Origin: Adiantum capillus-veneris
Lineage: Eukaryota > Streptophyta > Polypodiopsida > Polypodiales > Pteridaceae
Length of the DNA stretch: 64,000 bases
Assembly (NCBI GenBank): GCA_014529385.2
Contig: CM043956.1
Coordinates: 64,112,620 to 64,176,619, forward strand
Direction: 5' to 3'
The notes beneath the pieces were generated by a model. It made no database searches. It was given only the letters and a program-made list of their open reading frames with translations, and was not told the DNA's origin. This document shows, in pieces, positions 1-11,977 of the stretch (positions are counted from its first letter, which is position 1; each line of letters starts with the position of its first letter). The position numbers were made by a program, and so were the translations under genes.

Positions 1-1810
1 TGGTCCACGATTATTCGCCCTAGGTCAGAGGGAGGCCTTGGCATTATTGATCCAGAATTACAGAGCCGCGTCCTTCTTAGCAAGTTTATTGTTCGAGGTC
101 TTTTTCTCGGCCAAGAACCTTTGAAGATGCTTCTTCAGGCCGCTCTTTGCACCGCGACTCCACGCCTCGGCACTAGAGATGGTCATACTTGGCATACAGG
201 GTATCGTTTTCTCTTTACGGATGCTCCCTTGTTCACCAGCACTCTCTCACCCTTCATACGATCGCTTCTTCAGATTTGGGTTTCCATGCGAGGGGCTATC
301 ATACGCTCACCTCCCTCATGTCGTGAAGAGATTGAGCGTTAGCCTCTCATTTGGAATGATACAGTTCTTGATTCTTCAGTTAATCCACCACGTCAGCTTG
401 GAGAGAGGACTCACATTGATTGGGCTGCTTGGGACACTTGCCCTGCTGCCTCTATGCGGTTGTTTCATGAGACACGTATGCTAGATGCAGATTTTGGGGG
501 AGAACATTATGATATTGGTCGCGGGGTGCCAGACAGACTGTTTGAGATTGACTCCGCCGTTCCTTCACAGTGGGATGCAGTCATGCGAGGCACGGTTCAG
601 ATGCCTCCACATTGTGGCTGGGAAGGCCTCTTTGCTCAGAACACTCTCTTATTAGTTCGTTTAGACACCATGCTGTTCACAGTTGATATTGACTACTCTT
701 CGGGGATTCATGCTAGATTGACATATGATACCACTTCTCCACACCTTGTCTACCTCGGCGCTCGTTGGGAGGCCATACGAGTAGTTGGCTCCCGCGGGAA
801 GCGTCGTTGTGTTGACCCCCGTTTCGCTTCCGTTGATGCCGCACTTTGGAGGCTTTGGGTGTGGGAGGGTCGTGCCCTATCTCAGCTTTATTGGGACCCA
901 GGAGAGTGGCATTGGCCTCACTCTAACCCCATCGGTGCACCTGTATCATTCTTTGAGTACACTGTCAGAATTGGAAGATTAGCATTGATGAGACAACAGC
1001 CCATCCGTATGCGTTTCTGGTTACATTCAGGTCTCTCCCATGCCTATCTACAGCAGTTTTGGTCAGCCATCTGGGATTTACATGCGGCTCGTCGTATTTC
1101 TTTTTTCATGTGGATGATTGCACATGCAGGACTTCCAGTTGGCACTTAGCTAGCTACTATGGGTCATGATCCGCTATGTACTCGCTGTCCTTTGCGACTT
1201 CTTGAGTCACCTACACACTGTCTTTGGTCATGCTCAACTTCTCATGTAGTGTGGCTAGCAGTTTGCTTTTTACTCATCAGAGTGGGTGTTCAGCATGGAT
1301 TTCTCACTTGGGGATCTGTCTCATGGTTGATGCCGATGCCCGGACCGTATCTTTTCTACGAGGGATCAGACACAGATCCAGCTCTTATGCTTACCTCGAC
1401 TCGTTATCGGCGAGGGACTTTGGCTATGTTACCACAGATTGCTTGGCAGGGGGATCCTCAGACACGTGATGAAGTTTTTTCAGTCATCACTAGCATTACA
1501 TTATGGAATGTTTGGCGAGCTCGTTGTCTTCACATTCTCAGTGCGGCTCCATAGCTCCTTCAGGATACCCTCACTACCATTTGGCTGGACATCATCCACA
1601 CCCTGGTTTGACAGTGGGATTCTTCCTCAGGTACATCTCGAGCAATCGAGGCTCGTCGCTTTGCCTTCCTTCGACGTTGGGTCCGATCCTCTCTCTTCTT
1701 CATACTTACAGGTGGCCAGATTACATGGCATTATGCCCACCCTCGGTGGTTTCTCCTCCACTCATCACACAGACCACCATGAGATTGTTCTAGTCGAGTT
1801 GTCACTATAG
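1..1810 (+). pseudogene. LINE (non-LTR retrotransposon) ORF2, C-terminal part
   Basis: Frame 1 reads as the 3' part of a plant LINE ORF2, downstream of the reverse transcriptase core. The start (SEGGLGIIDPELQSRVLL) matches the segment that follows RT in plant LINEs. Around 1090-1260 lies a zf-RVT domain, with the motif FMWMIAHAGLPVGT and then CTRCPLRLLESPTHCLWSC, fitting the Cys/His pattern of that family. The whole stretch stays in one frame and is broken only by stops at 340 (TAG), 1147 (TAG, where Trp is expected after LPVGT), 1552 (TAG) and about 1609 (TGA). The 5' part (endonuclease, RT) lies left of the window. After the frame comes a short 3' tail ending in an A-run that passes into a GA tract. 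It is a dead copy; the family call is confident, the clade is not resolved. Confidence 0.85.
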
Positions 1811-1915
1811 TGGCTCACACCCTTACATTCAGCTTGTACACCCCACATGATAGGCTATTTTGGCATCTGCTGGGGATTATTTTGTACTCAGTAATATAAA
1901 GCCCTGACTTTTCCC

Positions 1916-2224
<309 letters not shown>

Positions 2225-2533
2225 TCACAAAAGATCTAGCATCGGTCGTTGGCGAATCTCATCAATTTCCTCCATGGTTAGTAGTCTGACCGGGCGTCGT
2301 GCATGCCTGGCCAGCGTGCTCTGAATCTTTTGACGTAGCCTCCGTCGACGCTGTGTAGTCCTGCGCAGTCGTGGGCGCCTGGATTTCTTCAGTTTAATCG
2401 CTCGGTCAATCAGTGTGCATTTGGTGTGAGACGGGGGGGAGCTCTGTTGTGGGAGTGGCTCTTGCGGATGTCCCGTGTCTGCTCTGAAGAAGTCTGTAAT
2501 CCGTCTTTGAGACTGGCTAGCCTCGCCATTCAT
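2225..2533 (-). CDS. small basic protein with a PIP-box-like motif (unrecognised)
   Basis: A 102-residue reading frame starts at the ATG at 2533; it is also open upstream to a TTG at 2572. It is not recognised as a known family. Residues 9-16 read QRRITDFF, which fits the PCNA-interacting peptide consensus (Q, two residues, aliphatic, two residues, two aromatics). The middle is very rich in Arg and Lys (SRRPRLRRTTQRRRRLRQK), as in nucleic-acid-binding or nuclear proteins. The frame sits just upstream, in its own orientation, of a LINE-like 3' end, and its 5' side is cut by the Copia-1 LTR at 2602. It may be a terminal ORF of a decayed LINE or a chance frame. Confidence 0.35.
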   Translation of the reverse strand: MNGEASQSQRRITDFFRADTGHPQEPLPQQSSPPSHTKCTLIDRAIKLKKSRRPRLRRTTQRRRRLRQKIQSTLARHARRPVRLLTMEEIDEIRQRPMLDLL

Positions 2534-2601
2534 CAAGCTCTCTCTGTGTCTGCGCAGCTCGAGCAAGAACAAACCCAGGCATCTTTGATCTTTGAGAGAG
2601 A

Positions 2602-3378
2602 TGTTAGGAAATAAGACGTAGCTAAATAGATAATTGAGTAGATTACTTAATGGAGAGAGACAGATTTATATACACGAGATTATAGAGTAGAGAGAGAGAG
2701 AGAGAGAGTACACATGATATACGTGGCTCACCCAATGTGGGCTACGTCCACGGGAAAGCAGCCACTCAATGGCTTTAGTACTTCAAAACAAGAAGTAGTT
2801 TACAAAGGGATTATACCCTTAATGGAGCTCCCGCCTTGCTTCACTCTCACCACCTCACACTCACCTTGTTGCATCAACTTCACACTATGAAATGTGTGTA
2901 GAAATGGCCTCCTTTTATAGGCCAAAAGGGCTGCCCTCTCTTATGAGAGACAGCCATGTGTAGCCGCCCTTGTGCGAATAAGTCCAAATCGGACCCTCCA
3001 ATCCGCCCATGTGTGGCCGCCCTTGAGAAGACAAGTCCGCTTTTGAATTCGGCCATCGGCTACCGGCCATTGACTTCCGACCACCGGCCATTGACTACCG
3101 GCCACCGGCCAACCGATCGGTTGTTTTCCGACCACTTCTCGGCCGCAGTCCGGCCATAATATTCCGGCGAAAAAGAATATTCCTACGAAAAAAAAAGTCT
3201 CGGGAACGTCCGTCTCCGAGGCCTTTAAAGTTGCCCCTGATTCTTGTCCGTGAAAATTTTGGTTTCCGGTGAGTGATTCTCCTTCACGCACGATGGCTTC
3301 TCCTCATAATGGGGGCCTTACAAATGTGCGCTTTTACCACAGAAAATTACAAGGGTAAATCAGGCTCCATACTTAACA
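2602..3378 (-). repeat. Copia-1 left LTR (3' LTR of the element)
   Basis: A 777-bp LTR bounded by TGTTAGG and TTAACA on the plus strand. It contains a short GA run and tandem variants of a CCGGCCATTGACT motif at about 3055-3115. Most of the roughly 220 bp between the first GACTTCC and CTCATAATGGG is missing from the right LTR. Confidence 0.92.
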
Positions 3379-3438
3379 ATCTCCCACTTGGAGCCTGATC
3401 TCCAAACCAAACCTGTGATTGCTTTCCATTCTGGCTTC

Positions 3439-6400
3439 TTATCCTTGAATGCCGATTGAAGATGAGCAAAAGCTCAACTTCTCCTTGTTGACCACCTTTG
3501 TAAACATGTCTGCAGGATTTTCACTTGTATGCACCTTTCCTAGCTTTAGTTGTCCCTCTTCCAAAAGAGTGCGTATGAAGTGATATCTCACCTCAATGTG
3601 CTTTGTCCTTGAATGAAAGGCTGAGTTCTTCGCAAGATGGATAGCGCTTTTGCTATCACTGTACAAGACACAATTGTCTTGTTTTAATCCAAGCTCTTCT
3701 AAGAATCTGTGAAGCCACAGAATTTCTTTGCTTGCCTCCGTCATTGCTACATACTCTGCTTCCGTGGTAGAAAGTGAAACCACTTTCTGCAGCTTTGAAG
3801 CCCAGCTTACTGCTATGCCTCCAACCGTGAACACATAGCCAGTAGTGCTCCTTCGAGTATCTTTGTCACCTGCCATATCTGCATCAGCATATCCTTCTAG
3901 AAAAATATCAGTTCCTCCAAAATACAAAGCATTTGTTGTTGTCCCTTTTAGATACCTAAGTATCCACTTCACAGCTTGCCAATGCTCTTTACCTGGGTTG
4001 TCCATGAACCTACTCACAACTCTCACTGCATGTGCAATGTCTGGCCTTGTCCAGACCATAGCATACATTAGAGAACCTACCGTTGCAGCATATGGAACTT
4101 TAGACATATAGGCTATCTCCTCTTGTGTCTTTGGACACATATCCTTCGTTAGTTTAAAATGACCAGCCAAAGGTGTAGAAACTGGTTTTGCATTTTGCAT
4201 TGCAAACCTTTCTAGTACCTTCTTGATGTAATCTTCTTGAGATAGCTTTATTGTCTTCTTCGTCCTGTCCCTTGATATTTTCATACCAAGTATCCTCTTT
4301 GCAGCACCTAAATCTTTCATTGAAAAAGATTTGGACAGCTCCTCTTTTAGGTCTTTGATGTCCTACATGTTAGCACTTGCAATCAACATGTCATCAACAT
4401 ACAACATTAGGATGATGAATTTCCCATCTCCCAAATTCTCCGTGTAGACGCAGTGATCCGAGTTGCATCTTGTGAATCCATGATCCAACATCCATCGATC
4501 AAACTTCAAGTACCATTGTCTTGATGCTTGCTTTAAACCATACAAGCTCTTCTTTAATCTGCAAACCATTTTCTCCTTACCTTTTACTTCATACCCCTTT
4601 GGTTGAAGCATGTAGATTTCCTCCTCTAAGTCACCGTGAGGGAATGCCGTATTTACATCCATTTGCTCGAGATTTAGATCATGAGCAGCCACAAGGCTTA
4701 AGACAAGCCTAATTGAGTTCATTTTTACAACAGGAGAAAATATTTCATTGAAGTCAATACCTTTCTTTTGAGAAAAACCTTTTACCACAAGCCTAGACTT
4801 GTACCTTTTCTTCCCACCTTCTTCTTCCTTTAGCTTGTACACCCATTTGTTTTGAAGTGCTCGCTTACCTTTAGGCAACTCAACCAACTCCCATGTTTGG
4901 TTGCGATGTAGTGAGTCCATCTCCACTTGCATGCTCTTCGTCCATTCTTCTTTGGATTCATGTTGCATAGCTTCTTCATATGATTCCGGCTCTCCAGAAT
5001 CTGAGATCAAGAGATGGTTGAAGGAAGGAACAAACCTTTCTGGAGGTCTACTTGCTCTTGTAGATCTTCGGGGAATAGGTTGAGGCTCCTCATTGGGTTG
5101 ACGTTGTTGCACATTGTCACCGTTTGCAGTCCTTGAGTCTTCACCGTCCTCAAGCTCCATGTACTCATCACCTGTTTCTTTTGTTTGTTTTCTTTCCAAG
5201 TAATCTTTGTACATATTTTGTTCGTTAAAAATTACATCCCTACTCCTTAAGATTTTACCATCTTCAGGATTCCATAGGCGATACCCAAAGTCTCCTTCTC
5301 CATAGCCAATGAATAAACACTTTTTGGACTTTGCATTTAACTTTGATCTTAGGCTTCTATCTATGTGCATGAAAGCCTCACACCCAAACACTCTGAGAAA
5401 TGCATAATTCACCGGTTTACCTATCCATGCCTCTTCTGGAACTCCCCCATCCAATGCCGTTGAGGGTGACCGATTGATTAAGTACACAGACGTACTTACA
5501 GCTTCCGCCCAAAGCTCAAGCGGTAGGCCTGCGTGTAGCCGCATGCTTCGGGCTCGTTCCATGATTGTCCTGTTCATCCTTTCCGAAATCCCATTTTGTT
5601 GAGGTGTCCTTGGGGTTGTCCTTTGCCTCCGAATGCCATTGCTAGCACAAAAGCTTTCAAAAGTTTGGCTGCAATAATCGCCTCCATTGTCGGATCTGAG
5701 GCATTTAACCTTGGTACCTGTTTCATTCTCCACAAAGGCTTTCCACCTTTGAAATATGGAAAATACATCGGATTTATTCTTCATGACATAAACCCATGTT
5801 TTTCTAGTCGCATCGTCTATGAATGTTACATAGTACAATGAGCCACCAAGTGATGGTGTACTTGCATGACCCTAAACATCAGAATGAACCAACTCAAGTT
5901 TTTTATTTTTTCTTTCATTTCCTGATTTTTGAAATTTTACCCTCTTTTGTTTACCATAAACACAATCTTCACAGAACTCTAAGTTCACTTCTTTCAAACC
6001 TGGTAGAAGTTTCTTTGTTTGAAGGATTTGCATTCCTTTGACACTCATATGCCCAAGTCGGTAGTGCCACACCGCACTGTCAACTTCTGTAGTTGCTGCA
6101 CAAGCTGAAGGTTGCGTGCTCACAGTACACAAGTAAAGTGTACCGACTTTTTCACCCTTGGCAACCACCAAAGATCCCTTTGAGATCTTCTACCGTTTGT
6201 TTCCGAATGCAATGTTGTGACCTTCATCGTCCAATTGTCCTGTAGAGATCAAATTTTTGCAAAGAGAAGGAACATGCCTAACATCTTTAAGCTTCCATTC
6301 ATTTCCGTTAGCAGTTTTGATAGAAACTCTACTTTTGCCGACAATCTCACAAGCTTCATCATCTCCCAAGTATACATACCCAAAATTACCTTTGGTGTAG

Positions 6401-8068
6401 TCTTGGAAATGTTGCTTGTGTGGTGTCGCATGGAATGATGCCCCGGAATCTACTATCTAGGAATTAGACACATTGTATAATGAGAGAATTAGAGCATCTT
6501 GCTCTACTTTACCTGCCACATTGGCCTCCGATGTTGGCTTGTTGTCTTGAGAGACTGTCTCCTTCTTCTTCTTGGACCAGCAATCCTTCTTGACGTGGCC
6601 CTTCTTGCCGCAATTCCAACATTCAAGAACTGACTTTCTGCGTGACTTGCTCCGCCTTGAGCGATCACGACCCTTTTGGTTTTTGAACCTCTCCTTAAGC
6701 CTTCCTCTTGTTTCCATTGATAGTGCAGCACTTGGTGATTCTCTGTGCTTCTCCTTCGCATTTCCTCGCTTAGGAGAACACCCACAACATCATCAAACTT
6801 AAGAGTATTTGTGCCAGAGATAGAATTACTTACAGTCATCACAAGGCTGTCCCAACTATCCGGTAGAGATGATAGTATAAGGAGAGCTCGCACTTCGTCA
6901 TCGAAATTGATTTTCACTGATCGAAGTTGACTTATGTTTGTGTTAAACATAGTTACCCGGAACGCGGAACGGGAACGGCGACGGAATCCCCGCGGAACGG
7001 GGGAACGGCTAGGGGTCCGGAACGGGAACGGCACGGAACGGGAGGTTAAAAAACACCCAAATAGTGTATTTTTTAGCTCCTTGTGTTTAAATACAAGGAG
7101 TATTAGAGTGCTTTGACTCTAATACTCACAAAAAACTCGTTTTGAAGACCATTCAACCTTGCTATGACTAGATGAAGATGAGAGAGAGAGAGAGAGCTTG
7201 AGAGAGTGAGAGGGAGAGACTCGAGAGAGTGAGGGAGAGGGAGAGATTTGAGAGAGTGGGAGGGAGAGGAAGAGAGCTTGAAGGCTTGAAGCCTTGAGCC
7301 TTGAGAAAGTGAGTCTTGAGAGGGAGAGATCTTGAGAGTGTGAGAGGGAGAGAGCTTGACCCTTGAGGATTAGCTTGTGGAGAGAAAGGGGGAGGGGGGT
7401 GCATTTTATGAGTCCTTGAGGCCTTGCACACTTCAAAAAGAAGCCCAAACATTTACTTCAATTTTTTCAATTTTTGCCAAATTTGTTTGTAGCCGTTGGC
7501 CGTTCCAGGGGCATTCCGGAACATTCCGGGGGCGTTCCGGAACGTTTCGGAACGGCCATTCCGGTTTGCACTGGCCACCTGGAACGTCAGACGTTCCGTG
7601 ACGTTTCGGAACGTTCGGGAAGGGAATTGCCCCCCGGAACGCCGGAACGGGGGCTAGGGGGCGTTCCCCGGTAACTCTGGTGTTAAAGTCATTTAAGTGT
7701 TCTGTAACTGAACCATTCTCTGGCATTCTTAGATTGAACAAGCGCTTCATAAGAAATACCTTATTGGATGCCGATGGTTTCTCGTAGAAGTCGTAAAGTG
7801 ACTTCATCAAGTCCTCCGTGGTCTTCATCTCCGAAACATTGAAGGCCACCGTTGATGCCAAGCTTAACCGGATTGTTCTCAGTGCCTTTCGATCAAGGAC
7901 AATCCATGCTTCATCTGCCATTGTTGCGGGCTTCTTCGCAAGACCGCCTAGTGGCAAATAGAGGTCCTTCTGGTAGAGATAGTCTTCAATCTGCATCTTC
8001 CAATGTTGGTAGTTTTTGCCGTTGAACTTCTCAATCTTGAGCTTCTCTTCCTCCGCCATAACTCCCAC
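3439..8068 (-). pseudogene. Copia-1 gag-pol polyprotein, broken
   Basis: Gag starts at the ATG near 8059 (MAEEEKLKIEKFNGKNY) and is split at about 6940-7687 by a hAT-like insertion. After it, gag continues to a CCHC knuckle, CWNCGKKGHVKKDC, at about 6580-6621, with a frameshift near 6725. Protease carries DSGASFHAT near 6430-6455. Integrase has its zinc-binding part (HYRLGH...CEDC) at about 5.95-6.07 kb and core motifs TFIDD, SDNGGDY and PQQNGISERMNR at about 5.5-5.83 kb. RT has YVDDMLIA near 4.38 kb, and RNase H has SLSTTEAEYVA near 3.76 kb. In-frame TAG stops lie at 6457, 6190, 5872 and 4363; the reading frame resumes after each. At the first three Trp is expected, at the last Gln. The domain order and motifs resemble the Tork/Tnt1 group. 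Confidence 0.92.
6948..7679. mobile_element. non-autonomous hAT-like DNA transposon inside Copia-1 gag
   Basis: A 732-bp insertion separates two parts of gag. Its ends are imperfect inverted repeats: CATAGTTACCCGGAACG on the left and, read inward from the right, CAGAGTTACCGGGGAACG. It is flanked by the perfect 8-bp duplication GTGTTAAA at 6940-6947 and 7680-7687. An 8-bp target duplication with a CA(G/T)AG terminus is typical of the hAT superfamily. Subterminal regions are dense in the hexamer CGGAAC and its complement (about 6957-7050 and 7500-7670), and the centre is GA-rich. No transposase frame is present, so it would depend on an element elsewhere. Confidence 0.82.
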
Positions 8069-8118
8069 TCAATTCAAGGAATCCTTTCCTTGAGATAATT
8101 TAGCTACGAGCAAACCTT

Positions 8119-8130
8119 GCTCTGATACCA
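8119..8130 (-). other. Copia-1 primer-binding site
   Basis: On the minus strand this reads TGGTATCAGAGC, complementary to the 3' end of plant initiator tRNA-Met. It lies two bases inside the right LTR. Confidence 0.9.
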
Positions 8131-8132
8131 AT

Positions 8133-8676
8133 TGTTAGGAAATAAGACGTAGCTAAATAGATAATTGAGTAGATTACTTAATGGAGAGAGAGAGATTTAT
8201 ATACACGAGATTATAGAGTAGAGAGAGAGAGAGAGAGTACACATGATATACGTGGTTCACCCAATGTGGGCTACGTCCACGGGAAAGCAGCCACTCAATG
8301 GCTTTAGTACTTCAAAACAAGAAGTAGTTTACAAAGGGATTATACCCTTAATAGAGCTCTCGCCTTGCTTCACTCTCACCACCTCACACTCACCTTGTTG
8401 CATCAACTTCACACTATGAAATGTGTGTAGAAATGGCCTCCTTTTATAGGCCAAAAGGGCTACCCTCTCTTATGAGAGACAGCCATGTGTAGCCGCCCTT
8501 GTGCGAATAAGTCCAAATCGGACCCTCCAATCCGCCCATGTGTGGCCGCCCTTGAGAAGACAAGTCCGCTTTTGAATTCGGCCACCGGCCACCGGCCATT
8601 GACTTCCTCATAATGGGGGCCTTACAAATGTGCGCTTTTACCACAGAAAATTACAAGTAAATCAGGCTCCATACTT

Positions 8677-8680
<4 letters not shown>
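8133..8680 (-). repeat. Copia-1 right LTR (5' LTR of the element)
   Basis: Starts TGTTAGGAAATAAG like the left copy and follows it closely, but has a deletion of about 220 bp at ATTGACTTCC/TCATAATGGG. Its outer end (ATACTTA) runs straight into a GA repeat, so the terminal CA has been lost or overwritten. Confidence 0.9.
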
Positions 8681-8712
<32 letters not shown>

Positions 8713-8740
8713 GGAGCTTTTAAACGTCTATGTGAGGCAG

Positions 8741-8890
8741 ACAAATCAAGTATACATGTGTGTATGTCCTCTATCTATCGAAAAAGACGAAATAGTTCAG
8801 ATTGGTACAAAATAAACAAATCAAGTATACATGTGTGTATGTCCTCTATCTATCAAAAAAGACAAAGTAGTTCAGATTGGTACAAAATAA
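8741..8890. repeat. 75-bp tandem duplication
   Basis: Two copies starting ACAAATCAAGTATACATG at 8741 and 8816, differing at only a few positions. Noncoding; function unknown. Confidence 0.9.
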
Positions 8891-9028
8891 AAGATAGGAC
8901 ATATGGTGGGTGATGAGATTTATGGGGATGGATGGAGCTCTAGTACTAGGGATATGTGCATGTTTATATGTTGAGGGTAGTACAACCATGCTAATGCATC
9001 AATCTAGTTAGCTCCATCCTGTGTTAAT

Positions 9029-9049
9029 GGGGGGGGGGGGGGGGGGGGG
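9029..9049. repeat. poly-G tract
   Basis: Twenty-one consecutive G on the plus strand. Confidence 0.95.
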
Positions 9050-9126
9050 TGTAAAATGTAGTACATGGGAGGGTCGGGAGCAAGGTATGCCCTGATGAAT
9101 GCCATAGGGCGAGCCATGGCCCATGT

Positions 9127-9290
9127 GTCACAAACTGCTCACGTGTCAAGCCACTGAAGAACGGAGCCAACCTGCAGATTCCGACCTAGAGACCTAAACC
9201 CTAAGGAGAAGCAGCAGAAGAAACAAAACCAGCAAAAGAAGTTTTATCAACTTGCAAAGTCTTGCCAAGTCGCCTATTTTTAAAGAAGAG
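9127..9290 (+). mobile_element. truncated LTR fragment, element D family
   Basis: Begins TGTCACAAACTGCTCACGTG and runs through CTAAACCCTAAG, matching the first part of the LTRs at 21355 and 23548 before diverging. The rest of the LTR is absent. Confidence 0.65.
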
Positions 9291-9425
9291 TTTGGTACCT
9301 CGTCCGATGGGGCCCAAGTGACACCAAGACAATAAATAAAGCTCGATCCACACATAATGAATCTCTTGCGAAAAAGGTGATCACGTGGCAATTGTATGGA
9401 CGTCCGTGATTCACTACGTAAGAGA

Positions 9426-9674
9426 GGTTGGGCCTAAAGGCCCTTTGGCCACCTCTATTGTATATTTTATACCCTCTTATTCTTTGGATGTGAACCACCC
9501 CTAGGGTCCCCTAAGCGACCCTTGTATCCTCATAATAATAAAACATAACATCGAAAAGCGTGTGATTATTATCACACTACCCAAACTTTGCGTTGCGTTC
9601 TCTCTCTCACACTCTCTGGCGTCTACATCAATGATTTGCATCGCTTGCATCCGGAAGGGCTTTCGCTCCCTTCA
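9426..9674 (+). repeat. Copia A left (5') LTR remnant
   Basis: Shares GGCCACCTCTATTGTATATT and GTGAACCACCCCTAGGGT with the LTR at 24285 and ends in CCTTCA. A primer site, CTGGTATCAGGGC, follows at about 9677 and carries one change from the usual TGGTATCAGAGC. Confidence 0.8.
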
Positions 9675-9787
9675 AACTGGTATCAGGGCAAGGTTCTTGC
9701 CTACGTCTACGCACAAGTGTTTGCCCTCTCTCTCTCTCTCTCTCTCTTCGACCTCAACCCACAACACTGTGTGTGTGTGTGTGTGTG

Positions 9788-10377
<590 letters not shown>

Positions 10378-10380
10378 CTG

Positions 10381-11695
10381 CTATGAAATCTAAGATGCAA
10401 TCATTGTATGCAAATAATACATGGGAACTTGTGCCTTTGCCCAAAGGTAGGAAAGATTCCTAACAAGTGGGTTCATAAGATCAAATGTGTAGATGACAAA
10501 CCCAAGTACAAAGCACGTTTGGTTGCTAAGGGTTATGCACAGAAGGAAGGTATAGACTTCCAAGAATTCTTTGCACCTATGGTGAAGATGACTACGCTCC
10601 CTGTTTTATTTGCTTTATGTGCTCTCTTGGATTTGGAGTTGGATCAAATGGATGTAATCACTGCTTTCCTACATGGTGACTTGGATGAGGAGCTTTACAT
10701 GCAGCAGCTTGAGGGCTTTGTCATTCCAGGGAAAGAGCATTTGGTATGCAAACTGAAACGTAGCTTGTATGGGCTGAAACAAGCCCCTAGACAGTGGTAC
10801 AAGAAGTTTGATACTTTTATGCTTAAGCATGGGTTTAAACGCAGCTATGCAGATCACTGCCTTTACACTAAAAAGGCTCTTGATGGTAGTCTTATTGTGT
10901 TAGTCCTGTATGTGGATGATATGCTGATTGTAGGCAAGCATAAGGAAACTTTGAACGCTTTGAAAAAGGAGTTGAATTTAGTTTTCTCTATGAATGTGTG
11001 CGCATTGCAAGGGATAGAAAGAAGCGTCTTTTATTCCTTTCTCAAGACAAGTACATTAAGAAAGTGCTTGAGAGATTTAATATGGCTGATGCTAAGGCTC
11101 TTGGTGTGCCTTTACTACCACACACAAAGCTTCGCCAACATGATTGCCCAAAAGCTGATGCAGTTGCCCATGCTATGAAAGGTGTTCCTTATGTATTAGC
11201 TTGTGGTTCTTTGATGTATGCCTTGGTTGCTACACGACCGGATATTGCTTATGCAGTGGGAGTTGTTAGCAGGTTTATGTCTAATCCTGGCAAACCACAT
11301 TGGGAGGCAGTGAAGAGCATTTTTAGGTACTTGAAAGATACATAGGACACATGCATATGTTATGGAAAGGGTAGATTGTTAGTGCGGGGATTCTGTGATT
11401 CAAACATGGGAGGAGATCTTGACACTCGGAAGTCTACAAGTGACTATGTCTTTACATTGGCTACTTGAGCTATTTCTTGGTGTTCAAGATTGCAGAAGAT
11501 TGTTGCATTGAGCACTACAGAGGCTGAATATATTTCAGTCACAGAAGTTTCGAAAGAAGCCATTTGGCTTGGCCGTCTTGTCAGGACTTTTGATCTTCGA
11601 GCTCATGCCCCAATGCTTGGTTGTGATAGTTAGAGTGCTGTATGCTTGGCTAAGAATGCCATGTTCCATGCTCGTACCAAACACATAGATGTTCA
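10381..11695 (+). pseudogene. Copia A reverse transcriptase-RNase H, 5' part
   Basis: Starts in the RT N-terminal segment (WELVPLPKGRK, then NKWVHKIK after a one-base frameshift). RT motifs include DQMDVITAFLHGDLDEE, SLYGLKQAPRQWYKK and YVDDMLIVGKH at 10906-10938. A second frameshift lies near 10995. The connection domain has YALVATRPDIAYAVGVVSRF, and RNase H has ALSTTEAEYISVTEVSKEAIW. Stops occur at 11343, about 11467 and about 11630. The frame is cut at KHIDV by the LTR of element B and resumes at 21291. Confidence 0.92.
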
Positions 11696-11977
11696 TGTAA
11701 GGATTAAACACATGCCTTCACTCCATCTCTTAACCATGTGGGAACTAGCCCTAGAACACTCTAGAACATCTCATGAGAGCTTACATAAGAAGGCACCCTC
11801 CACAAGCTCTAGACATCACTTGTAGTTTACAAGCTTTGCTTATGCACTAGTTATTTTGTTCATTTCAATGTTGTAAGTTCTCCTCTTGCATAGGCATTTT
11901 ATTTCTCTCTCATCTCTCCTCATTTTGTGTCTATAACATGAATGCTACATGTGTGTATCCACCCTAAAAACCCAACA
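11696..11977 (+). repeat. Element B 5' LTR
   Basis: Almost identical over its length to 21009-21290. It starts TGTAAGG and ends CCCAACA, followed by the tRNA-Met primer site. Confidence 0.88.

Larger units (their letters stand above)
2602..8680 (-). mobile_element. Copia-1, nearly complete Ty1/copia LTR retrotransposon
   Basis: Two LTRs beginning TGTTAGGAAATAAG on the plus strand flank a minus-strand gag-pol region in the order gag, protease, integrase, RT, RNase H, which is diagnostic of copia. The primer site at 8119-8130 and a polypurine tract (AAGTGGGAGAT on the minus strand, just right of 3378) lie at the expected LTR borders. GAGAGA sequence lies on both outer sides, so the element seems to have entered GA-rich DNA and a target duplication cannot be defined. 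The element is dead: several stops, a frameshift and a hAT-like insertion in gag. Confidence 0.92.

Noticed and set aside
8119-8130. tRNA genes at the TGGTATCAGAGC sites (also 11980, 19420, 21986, 31885)
   Set aside because: Only the 12-15 bases complementary to the tRNA 3' end are present, each next to an LTR border; these are primer sites.
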